A stretch of 26,222 bases of DNA from a virus, in the IMG/VR virus record IMGVR_UViG_3300012944_000054, positions 1 to 26,222 of that record; one strand, given 5' to 3'. Shown one piece after another: positions 15,628-22,595 of the stretch. The number at the start of each line of letters is the position of its first letter. The stretch's first letter is position 1. Below the pieces are notes generated by a model. The model was not told where the DNA came from. It ran no database searches and worked only from the letters and a program-made list of their open reading frames with translations. The position numbers and the translations under genes were made by a program.

Positions 15628-16131
15628 TCATAGGAGCTGAAGAAGCTCGCCTTCGAAATAGTTCACGGTGTTGTTGCTGTTGCCGGCGATGGCGTTCGTC
15701 AATTGACCGCCACCGGCCAAGCCAGGCACGCACCAGACCCGATCGCCTGGGTTCAGCTTCATGAGCCGCTCGATAGAGCAAGACTGGTTGTTGGGCGGGT
15801 ACGGCGACGGCTGATAGACCTGCACATCACAGCCGCACATTTCGCCCCCGATCGAACCATCCGGCGGCGGCAGCACATTCTTCATGAACCATGCATTCAT
15901 GATGCCGCCGTGTCGTGGCGTCTGCCAAAGCAGATGGGCGGTGAAGCGCATGATTTGTGCGACGTTGGCGACGTAACAATGGCTTGCGGTGTCGAAGTAG
16001 CCGGCGCCGGTCGCAGTGATCGTGTCGAACTCCAGCGTGTCGCATGCCAAGGGCGTGGCGCGGGAGTAAGGATTCGGCGGCTGGTCGATCGCTTGCGCGA
16101 CATTCGGATAGGCGTGGAATGATTGACCCAA
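15628..16131 (-). CDS. Beta-rich virion protein, C1q/TNF-like pattern
   Basis: The start is TTG, strongly supported by CAGGAG six bases upstream; no ATG lies nearby in frame. The 167 residues include strands GYFDTASHCYVANVAQIMRF and LKLNPGDRVWCVPG-like segments, ending NNTVNYFEGELLQLL. The order 'PGDRV ... N ... YFEGELL' near the C-terminus resembles the last strands of C1q/TNF-like jelly rolls that cap many phage fibres. Several Cys are present (residues 30, 52, 99, 101, 118, 134). The gene follows the glycine-rich fibre-like gene by 14 bases, so it may be a fibre tip or partner. This is a fold guess by eye. Confidence 0.6.
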   Translation of the reverse strand: MGQSFHAYPNVAQAIDQPPNPYSRATPLACDTLEFDTITATGAGYFDTASHCYVANVAQIMRFTAHLLWQTPRHGGIMNAWFMKNVLPPPDGSIGGEMCGCDVQVYQPSPYPPNNQSCSIERLMKLNPGDRVWCVPGLAGGGQLTNAIAGNSNNTVNYFEGELLQLL

Positions 16132-16145
16132 TTCAGTCTCCTGTT

Positions 16146-17180
16146 TCAGTAGTACTCGTCGACAATGATGAGGCCGGAACCGCCAGCACCGCCAGCCTGG
16201 CCGGATGTGCCGGCGGTACCGGCAGTGCCAGCAGCACCGACAGCATAAGCGTATGTTGCATTGGGTGACGAGATCAACTTCTCAAGATACCCGCCTGCGC
16301 CACCACCGGAACCACCTTGCCCAGCAGCCGTCGGGCCCATGCCGCCGCCGCCGCCGCCACCGGAGTTGGTGACACCCGCGTTGCCTGCATTCGCCGAGAA
16401 TTGGGCAGCAGCTCCACCTCCGAATACGGAGTTTCCACCTCTGCCAAACGGCGTGCCCGTTGTAGCGATGCTGCCAACACCTGCGCCTGCGCCTGGGTCT
16501 CCGGCCCCTCCAGCAATACCAATATCACCGCCAGATGCGCTGCCTCCGCCTGTAGAAGCGGCGGCGGTACCACCCCCGCCGCCGCCATTAGCAGTCAGGA
16601 AGCTTGAACCAAACGTGCTGTTACCGCCTGCTCCTGCCGCTGTTCCTGAAGTTGTTCCGCTGCCACCGCCACCACCGCCGCCGCCAACCATGCGGACATT
16701 GATCGCGATGCAGTTTGCCGGTGTCGTATAGGTGCCGGAGCCAGACGCAAAAACTTGCCGCGTGTACAATGCTTGCGAACCGCCAATGTTGGTTCGCGCT
16801 TGCAGCTTTTGCGCCGTCGTGAAGGCGTTCGCCTCCTCTATCGAGATCAGGTCTTCCTTCAGCGCGACGATGGCGACCTGGGGTACGCTGGAGAAGTTGA
16901 TCTTGGTGCCAGCGCCGCTTTGCCCTGATGCAGTGCCGGTACCAGCCGAATTGTAAAGCACTGTGGTTCGCGTCAAGACGCCGGTGCCAGTATTATACGT
17001 GCCCTCGCCCAATTCCCATTGGGTCAGATCGCCGCTTTCGGCGCGGTACTTGTAAGCCCGACCGTTGACAACGCCAGCCAGCGCCGGGCTGGCGTAACCA
17101 GTGACGGCAGCCGAGAACGTCCAATCAGTCGTGCCGCCAGCCGTCGGGAAATAACGACAGATGTCGAGCCATGCGGCCAT
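16146..17180 (-). CDS. Glycine-rich receptor-binding / tail-fibre-like protein
   Basis: This 344-residue protein has an N-terminal domain (1-75) with YKYRAESGDLTQWELGEG and TGVLTRTTVLYNS, common at the base of phage tail proteins. A helical linker follows (about 105-132, ending LQARTNIGG, a typical fibre 'TAAQxxQARxNIG' element). From about residue 140 it is a glycine-rich domain starting FASGSGTYTTPANCIAINVRMVGGGGGGGG. Long Gly runs and Ala/Gly/Thr repeats (AGTAGTAGTSGQAGGAGG) continue to the end, SGLIIVDEYY. Polyglycine sandwich domains of this kind occur in T4-type adhesins and in the Pfam glycine-rich phage domain. It directly abuts the zinc-ribbon gene (TAAATG). Confidence 0.78.
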   Translation of the reverse strand: MAAWLDICRYFPTAGGTTDWTFSAAVTGYASPALAGVVNGRAYKYRAESGDLTQWELGEGTYNTGTGVLTRTTVLYNSAGTGTASGQSGAGTKINFSSVPQVAIVALKEDLISIEEANAFTTAQKLQARTNIGGSQALYTRQVFASGSGTYTTPANCIAINVRMVGGGGGGGGSGTTSGTAAGAGGNSTFGSSFLTANGGGGGGTAAASTGGGSASGGDIGIAGGAGDPGAGAGVGSIATTGTPFGRGGNSVFGGGAAAQFSANAGNAGVTNSGGGGGGGMGPTAAGQGGSGGGAGGYLEKLISSPNATYAYAVGAAGTAGTAGTSGQAGGAGGSGLIIVDEYY

Positions 17181-17456
17181 TTAGACGCACCGCATTTCGC
17201 GTCGGAAGCGGTCGCGCGTTTCCCACCGCTTCAGTTTCTCTTCGAACGGGTCGCAGCCTTTGCCGCGGCATCGCTCACAGATGAACGAAGGCCGGGTTTT
17301 GTCGCCGCACAGATGGCAGATATCCGGCATCTGGTCGGCGGGCGTCATCGGCTTGACGAAGCGGACGCCGTTGCAATGCGCGCAAGTGAAGGTATCGCAC
17401 TCACCGGCGCCAGGTCCGGGTCCGGTGACGATGGAATAACCCTGCGGTTGCCTCAC
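17181..17456 (-). CDS. Zinc-ribbon protein, 91 residues
   Basis: The start is GTG with CGGAG about eight bases upstream. Paired cysteines at 25/28 (CAHC) and 47/50 (CHLC) form a zinc-ribbon layout, and a third pair at 60/63 (CERC) plus Cys68 could hold a second ion. The C-terminus is basic (LKRWETRDRFRREMR). Such proteins usually bind nucleic acid or protein. Its role between two virion genes is unknown. Confidence 0.7.
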   Translation of the reverse strand: MRQPQGYSIVTGPGPGAGECDTFTCAHCNGVRFVKPMTPADQMPDICHLCGDKTRPSFICERCRGKGCDPFEEKLKRWETRDRFRREMRCV

Positions 17457-17461
17457 GGCAA

Positions 17462-17941
17462 TTACTCCGCGTGGAACAGTGTCGCAACGCCGGTCGAGGC
17501 ATATGTCGGCGAGTAAGCCCGTAACCCGATGCCGTTGACGGTGACCGCCGGAATGATCAACGCCGACTTCTCATCGCGCGCGATCCAGCGTTGCGAGTTG
17601 CGCTGGTTGAGCGCTATCGCCATCAACGAAACGCCAAGGGTAGGTTCGGCAGTATGGTTAACCGTGGCGACCAGGCCAGCGGCGGTATCGGCCGGATCGG
17701 TCGGCGAGGGCGTCGCGGCCGTGCCGGTGCCAACAGAGGTGTTGCGCATGAACTCCCAGGTGATTGCGCAATCGGTGGCGTTGGGCGCGCCATCGGCGCC
17801 GATTTCGCATTCGTAGATCCAGCCGCGCTTCAGCGTGGCCGCACCAGTCAGCGCGGTCAGGTTGACCAGGGTCTTGCCGGGCGAAGCAGAGAGGTTCTGC
17901 TGGGCGCCGGCAAGCTTATTGCTCTCGGAATAGATTGCCAC
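17462..17941 (-). CDS. Beta-rich virion protein, 159 residues
   Basis: The start is GTG with AAGGAGAG upstream; the ribosome site overlaps the portal stop codon (TAAGGAG), giving tight coupling. The sequence has strand patterns such as LKRGWIYECEIGADG, CAITWEFMRNTSVG, SLMAIALNQRNSQRWIARD and IIPAVTVNGIGLRAYSP. I recall similar unnamed proteins in phage head gene clusters. A minor head or surface protein is the likely role; no enzyme motif is present. Confidence 0.65.
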   Translation of the reverse strand: MAIYSESNKLAGAQQNLSASPGKTLVNLTALTGAATLKRGWIYECEIGADGAPNATDCAITWEFMRNTSVGTGTAATPSPTDPADTAAGLVATVNHTAEPTLGVSLMAIALNQRNSQRWIARDEKSALIIPAVTVNGIGLRAYSPTYASTGVATLFHAE

Positions 17942-17952
17942 GACGTCTCTCC

Positions 17953-20493
17953 TTAGTGCTCGGTGACTTCAAAAGCCGCGGCCCGACCATCGGCGCCACG
18001 CTTGGTGATCGCGACCGTGCGCTTGCGCGCCGGCTTCTTCAGGCCCTTCTCAAGCCCGGCTTGCGTGGCAGCTTGGTCCTGCATGATCTGCTGGCCGGCA
18101 TCTCCAGCCGGAACGCCATGTTTGCCGAGGTCTTGCGGCGCCACGCCGGCATTGCCGGCGCCTGGATTCTCGGGCGGAGGACCTGCGCCCCCACCGGCCA
18201 CAACTCCAGTGGAGTCGCCGGGTGGTCCCCCGCCCTCAGCCCCGCCGCCGGCAGGAGATTGACCGGGCGGCGGAAGCATCGGAGTGCCGTCGGGGTTGAG
18301 GCCCTTCGCGGCATTCTGTCTGTCGGCGATTGCGTGCCCGTGGCTGTGGCCGAGGTCGAGCGCGCTGCCCATCTGGTCGACGTGCCGGTAGTGCATGTCG
18401 AACAGATCGAGGATTTTCTGACGCTCTTCCATGCTGATGGCGATACCGACCTTCGCCGCGTTGGAGAGCGCGTTGACGATTGCGGCCTTGCCCATCGAGC
18501 GATTCTTTTCCGCGTCCGACTTCAGCTTGTCGACTGTAGCATCCTGTTCCGGGCTCGGGCCGGACTGTTGGCCGTCCTTGACGAAGCGGCGCCCGCCATC
18601 GCGATATCCGGCGGCGCCATACACCTCTTCCATGACGGCTTCGTAGTCCATAACCTTCTTGCCGGTCTTGAACTCCGGAGACAGTTCGAGCAGCGGCAGC
18701 GCGATCTGGGTGGCGCTGTTGAACTTCGCGAGGCGCTGCTCGGGATCTCCAGCGCCAAGTCCGACGTTGACGCGAACCGTGACGTTGTTCTCCAAGAGCT
18801 CGTCATCGATCTTGTTGATGCCGTGCTTTTCGAACAGCTTGGCGCGCTCGCCGCAAATGCCGAGGATGACCGGGTCCGACTCGTAGAACTGTTCGAGCCG
18901 CACGATTTGCGTCAGCACCGGCTCGCACCAGGTCTCGATCCAGATCCGGATATCGTATTCCTGCACCGCATTGGCCGCGCCCGCCGCGAGCTTCAATCCG
19001 CCGAGCGTCTTGCCGAGGTTGTTGTTGTTCTGGACCGTGCCGTAATTCTGCTGGCCGGCGAGGTCATCGAACTCGATATCGAGTTTCTCCGTCATCGTGA
19101 CGACGGCTTGCGGAAACGTCGGCGTCTGTTCCCAGGTGACGTCATCCTTGTCGGTCACCAGGATCGAGGAGCCCTGGCCGCGGCGCTTGAGCTGGTCCAG
19201 GTCGACATTTCGCCCGCGCACCACCTTCGTCACCGGCATGATGTTCTGCTTGAGCGCGTCCAGCGATAAGTTGCGAATGTCGTTGGCTTCCTGCTGAAGC
19301 ATCTGCCAGCTTTCGACATTCGACATCGGGAAGATGCGGAATGCTTCGAGCGAGCCGTAGCCGAGCACGAGGGGCCTTTCACCGAATTGCTCGGGATAGA
19401 CTTCGCGGACCGGACGCGGGTCTGTCAGCATATGCTTGTTGCCGATCGAGACGAAGGTCCAATCTTCGCCGGCCACCCGCATAAAGGTCTCCCAGACCCA
19501 GATCACGTCGAAATGCCGTGTGGTCTGCGTGTTGTCGAAGCGGTCGAGGCCTTGCTCGCGGGCCCTGCGGATCGCCTCCATCTGCTGCTGGGCGCCCTCG
19601 CCGGACGACTTCAGCGTGTTCTCGTCGATGTACTTCCACGGGTTGCGTGGGTCGCGCTGCCTGCGCCTGATCTCGTCGAGCCGCATCGGGTACTTCAGGA
19701 TCGTATAGGCCGCGTCCTGCGCCGGGTTGCGCCAGTCGGCCGCCGGATCAATCACGAAGTTCTCGGGCGGGATCAGTTCCGATTCCGGCCGATCGACATC
19801 GGGCTCCCAGACGTCGCGCTCTTTCTCCTCTTCGTCAGGGTCCTCGTCGTCATCACGGAACTTCTCGGTGCCGCTTCGTCGAAGTTCGAGCTTCCAGCTC
19901 TGCTTGGACAGGCAGATCCCGGTGATGAGCGAGGTCTGGCGCGCGCCGAGCGCTACATGAAACCACGGGATCGAGGCTTTGCCGGTGGCGCGATCGGTCC
20001 GGTAGTTCACCAGCTCCTTGATGACGGCGGCAGAGCCCCGCTGACGCGGATCGCCCTCGTTGCCGGCCATGCAGTTGACGGCATCAATCGAGCCGAACAG
20101 AGAGGCAGCGGTCGCTGCCATGTCCTTGCGCACCGAGGTGCGGGTCTTCGGCACGAACAGTTTGGAGCGGTTCTGGTAATCGCGCGTGCGATACTTCGAT
20201 TCGGAGAAGTGCTCCTGATGGTAGGCGCGGTAGCCGCGCTCCCACTGATCGCGATTGACCTGATTGATGTATTGGAGCGACTGCGCATCGGCCTCGTAGA
20301 CCATCTGCAGGAACTCGTCGTCGGTCGGGACCTCGTCGAACGGGACCTCGTCTTCCGCAAACGGCATCCCGGCTTCGCCGTGACCTTCTTCCGCAAGCGC
20401 GACTGCGCGCGAGGCGCGCCCAATGATATTGTCAGACGGCGTAGGGCCCGATTTCAGAACTCCGTCTTCACCAGGCGGCGTGGCACGCAGCAT
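17953..20493 (-). CDS. Portal protein
   Basis: This 846-residue protein starts directly after the upstream TAA (TAAATG). Segments typical of large podovirus portals include QNRSKLFVPKTRTSVRKDMAA (from about 108), AASLFGSIDAVNCM, LVNYRTDRATGK and RQTSLITGICLSKQSWK. A PAADWRNPAQDAAY segment and a wing-to-stem-like stretch around the YGTVQNNNNLGKTLGG element follow. The C-terminal 130 residues are Pro/Gly-rich and include a His-rich DLGHSHGHAIADRQ at about 712-725, after a helical region that could form a barrel. The protein would form the dodecameric DNA-entry channel bound by the terminase. Its length is at the upper end for portals, consistent with a podovirus barrel extension. Confidence 0.85.
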   Translation of the reverse strand: MLRATPPGEDGVLKSGPTPSDNIIGRASRAVALAEEGHGEAGMPFAEDEVPFDEVPTDDEFLQMVYEADAQSLQYINQVNRDQWERGYRAYHQEHFSESKYRTRDYQNRSKLFVPKTRTSVRKDMAATAASLFGSIDAVNCMAGNEGDPRQRGSAAVIKELVNYRTDRATGKASIPWFHVALGARQTSLITGICLSKQSWKLELRRSGTEKFRDDDEDPDEEEKERDVWEPDVDRPESELIPPENFVIDPAADWRNPAQDAAYTILKYPMRLDEIRRRQRDPRNPWKYIDENTLKSSGEGAQQQMEAIRRAREQGLDRFDNTQTTRHFDVIWVWETFMRVAGEDWTFVSIGNKHMLTDPRPVREVYPEQFGERPLVLGYGSLEAFRIFPMSNVESWQMLQQEANDIRNLSLDALKQNIMPVTKVVRGRNVDLDQLKRRGQGSSILVTDKDDVTWEQTPTFPQAVVTMTEKLDIEFDDLAGQQNYGTVQNNNNLGKTLGGLKLAAGAANAVQEYDIRIWIETWCEPVLTQIVRLEQFYESDPVILGICGERAKLFEKHGINKIDDELLENNVTVRVNVGLGAGDPEQRLAKFNSATQIALPLLELSPEFKTGKKVMDYEAVMEEVYGAAGYRDGGRRFVKDGQQSGPSPEQDATVDKLKSDAEKNRSMGKAAIVNALSNAAKVGIAISMEERQKILDLFDMHYRHVDQMGSALDLGHSHGHAIADRQNAAKGLNPDGTPMLPPPGQSPAGGGAEGGGPPGDSTGVVAGGGAGPPPENPGAGNAGVAPQDLGKHGVPAGDAGQQIMQDQAATQAGLEKGLKKPARKRTVAITKRGADGRAAAFEVTEH

Positions 20494-20979
20494 TTAGATG
20501 GTGCCCGATCCGAGGTTTTGCATGGTGATGGCGGCAGCACCAGTCACCAGAACGCTGTACCAGCGCACGGCAGCAGCCGCGATCGTCGCCGTGCCGTTGA
20601 CGGTGACACCGGTGCCGCCGACCAGGGTCATCTGGCCGCCAGAGCTGTTCATGATTTCCAGCTCGTAGCTTTGACCGACAACGAGGCCTGCGTCGGCAAT
20701 CATCTGTGCCGCGGTGCGCGTCGTCAGGTTGTTGGCGCCGATGCTCGAGTAGTTACAGACCGCCAGAGAGCCGCCGGTGAGGTCGCCAACGGCCGCGGTC
20801 GCGGGACCGGCCGCCGCGCTCGTGGTGTATTTGGCCGCTGCCAGCGCCTTGCTGTAAAGCTCGGTCGTGTTCGCGTTCAGTTTGGCGACCAGGTCGGCGG
20901 GGGTATCGCCCTTCTCGCCAGAATCGCCTGTGGTGAACGGCGCTCGGAACGGAGGCGCGTTGATCGTCTGCTGGGCCAT
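20494..20979 (-). CDS. Small virion protein with C-terminal beta-domain, 161 residues
   Basis: The ATG overlaps the previous stop by one base (TAATG). The N-terminus (FTTGDSGEKGDTPADLVAKLN) is flexible with a short helix. The C-terminal half (about 105-161) reads SYELEIMNSSGGQMTLVGG, GVTVNGTATIAAAAVRW and AITMQNLGSGTI, a repeated-strand pattern common at the C-termini of phage structural proteins. It likely decorates or assembles with the virion. No further function is visible. Confidence 0.65.
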   Translation of the reverse strand: MAQQTINAPPFRAPFTTGDSGEKGDTPADLVAKLNANTTELYSKALAAAKYTTSAAAGPATAAVGDLTGGSLAVCNYSSIGANNLTTRTAAQMIADAGLVVGQSYELEIMNSSGGQMTLVGGTGVTVNGTATIAAAAVRWYSVLVTGAAAITMQNLGSGTI

Positions 20980-21428
20980 TACGTGTTCCCCTTGGATTTG
21001 ACGTCGCCGAACTGGAACTTGTGGCGGTTGGCAACGGCGAAGGCGTAAGCCGCCATATCGACCTGGCCGCGCGGCAGATGCATGCGCTCCAGCAGTTCGC
21101 CGGCCTTCTCGACGATGAGCTGGGGCTGGAGATCCGCGAATTGCTTGAGGTTGATGACCATGTGCAGGGTCTCACCCATCAGCTCGGGGATCGAGAACCC
21201 GACGATGCCTTGCCGGCAATCGGCGAACGATTTCCAGCGGTAGCCGAAATAGTGCTTGTTCAGCAGCTCGCCGATGCCGCGCGCCACGCGCATGTCGAAG
21301 CCTGCATAGTCATCGCTCTTGCCGTCCAGCGGCGGCTGGTAGGTTTGCGTGACGGTTGCCTTTAGGCCCCCACGCCCCTCGATTTCAGAGACGGCGTGGG
21401 TAACGAACTGTTCGACCTGGTCAGTCAC
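20979..21428 (-). CDS. Hypothetical phage protein, 149 residues
   Basis: The start is GTG with no strong ribosome site; coupling to the gene ending four bases upstream is likely. It looks globular, mixed alpha/beta (GIGELLNKHYFGYRWKSFADCRQGIVGFSIPE, QPQLIVEKAGELLERMHLPRG). I do not recognise the family. Its place between terminase and portal suggests a head-assembly or packaging accessory role, which is only positional. Confidence 0.65.
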   Translation of the reverse strand: MTDQVEQFVTHAVSEIEGRGGLKATVTQTYQPPLDGKSDDYAGFDMRVARGIGELLNKHYFGYRWKSFADCRQGIVGFSIPELMGETLHMVINLKQFADLQPQLIVEKAGELLERMHLPRGQVDMAAYAFAVANRHKFQFGDVKSKGNT

Positions 21429-21431
21429 GTA

Positions 21432-22112
21432 TCAGCCGTTGTCCGGCGGGTTCGGAGCGGGCGGCGGCGGCGCGTTCGGATCGCCGGTGGCACCATCAAC
21501 GAGCGTACCTGCGCCACCACTGCCAGCTTGGCCGGAGAGGATCTGCGTGGCCTTCTGGACGCCGACGGAGCCGCCCTGCGGGGTCAGGAACAGATCGACC
21601 GCGCGGTTCAACAGCCCTTCGAGCTTTGTCACATCGTCTCGGATCACACTGACGGTGCTGCCGAGCATACCGACGTCGTTCACCAGCTTATCGAACTCCT
21701 CTTTGGCGATGGCCTCGCCCTTCTTGACAAAGTCCGACAGATCGGCCGCGACCTCGCCAGGCGCGCTGCTAAGCTTGCCCTCGATCTCCTTCAACCTGTC
21801 TTCGAAGCTGGCGAAGATCGGGCTGGCGGCGCCGCTGAGATTGCCCTCCGCTTGCTTGATCCGATCCTCGATGCTCTGAAAGATCGAACTGGAATCGCCA
21901 GCGATTGGCGCCGAGGTGCCGGTTAAGAGCGCGTAGACATGCGCGAATCCGGCATTGATCTTGCCAATCATCGTCTTGGCATTGTCGCCAAGCTCGGTGC
22001 CGAGCCCCGTGTTGAGCGCATGGTGCTCGCTCGGTGGCGGCACGATCGGAACGAAGGGCTCGATTGACGGGCCCTTGATGCCCTGTGCGTCGGAGGTGAT
22101 TTCGTCCGTCAT
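21432..22112 (-). CDS. Coiled-coil phage protein with internal repeat, 226 residues
   Basis: The ATG has TAGGAG five bases upstream, overlapping the previous stop. Residues 50-170 are predicted helical and coiled-coil-like. Two 22-residue units (76-97 and 98-119) share IF-S-EDR-K--EG-LS. A Gly/Pro-rich tail ends APNPPDNG. Elongated helical proteins like this can be head fibres or assembly factors. No family recognised. Confidence 0.68.
   Translation of the reverse strand: MTDEITSDAQGIKGPSIEPFVPIVPPPSEHHALNTGLGTELGDNAKTMIGKINAGFAHVYALLTGTSAPIAGDSSSIFQSIEDRIKQAEGNLSGAASPIFASFEDRLKEIEGKLSSAPGEVAADLSDFVKKGEAIAKEEFDKLVNDVGMLGSTVSVIRDDVTKLEGLLNRAVDLFLTPQGGSVGVQKATQILSGQAGSGGAGTLVDGATGDPNAPPPPAPNPPDNG
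21756..21887 (-). repeat. Two tandem 22-residue coiled-coil units
   Basis: Residues 76-97 (SIFQSIEDRIKQAEGNLSGA region) and 98-119 (PIFASFEDRLKEIEGKLSSA region) align without gaps, suggesting an in-gene tandem duplication. Confidence 0.7.
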
Positions 22113-22120
22113 GGTTTCTC

Positions 22121-22315
22121 CTACGGATTGTCGTGGGGAAGCGGGGAATACGGCCCCTGCATTGCCGTGTTCTCATCGAAGCGGCGACCGTTCGAGAACT
22201 CGTAAAACGGCTCCTTGCGCTTTGATGCCTCGAAGGCCGGGTCGGCGCGCATCACGAGCACCTTCCACGGCGTTTGCAGTGTCTTAACCTGCACAGGCGG
22301 TGTGTAGCGGGCCAT
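22121..22315 (-). CDS. Small hypothetical phage protein, 64 residues
   Basis: It starts MARYTPPVQVKTLQTPWKVLVM with its ATG overlapping the upstream TGA by one base, and its TAG overlaps the ribosome site of the next gene. The tight coupling on both sides supports a real gene. It is soluble, with no recognisable motif. Confidence 0.6.
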   Translation of the reverse strand: MARYTPPVQVKTLQTPWKVLVMRADPAFEASKRKEPFYEFSNGRRFDENTAMQGPYSPLPHDNP

Positions 22316-22593
22316 CAGGCAAATTCCTCCAGATAGGAGACAATCGCAGCCGCGGTGCCATTGCCAAAGATGGCTGCGGTCGTTTCGAAAAAGAGCGTCT
22401 GTCCTTTGACGCCGGCAAGCAGGATGCCATTTGCCGAACTGACGCCGGGGGGACCGAGGAATGTATCGGCAGGGGTCCCGCCCATCACGAGAGTCACGCG
22501 CTTGCGATCGCCTCGAGCAGGAACGATTTGGATCGCACCGCCCGTCATGGTGACGGCGTTGACGGCAAAGGCATTGGACGGAACTCCAGGCAT
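22315..22593 (-). CDS. Small beta-rich virion-type protein, 92 residues
   Basis: The ATG is two bases after the large-terminase stop. The pattern AIQIVPARGDRKRVTLVMGG, then FLGPPGVSSANGILLAG, then QTLFFETTAAIFG and AAAIVSYLEEFA matches small phage beta-sandwich proteins of the type 'R..I.I.N.G...v.lG...v....G..l..g....i......iya....a.v...E' (from memory). It may be a head or vertex accessory protein. Confidence 0.62.
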   Translation of the reverse strand: MPGVPSNAFAVNAVTMTGGAIQIVPARGDRKRVTLVMGGTPADTFLGPPGVSSANGILLAGVKGQTLFFETTAAIFGNGTAAAIVSYLEEFA

Positions 22594-22595
22594 TT

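Noticed and set aside
17935-19269. A 444-codon open frame on the plus strand opposite the portal C-terminus.
   Set aside because: Antisense to a portal reading frame with recognised segments; composition dominated by Arg, Leu, Val and Asp from G/C-ending codons.
19387-21048. A 553-codon open frame on the plus strand opposite portal and neighbours.
   Set aside because: Antisense shadow of the portal, the 161-residue gene and part of the next gene; unnatural composition and no ribosome site context.
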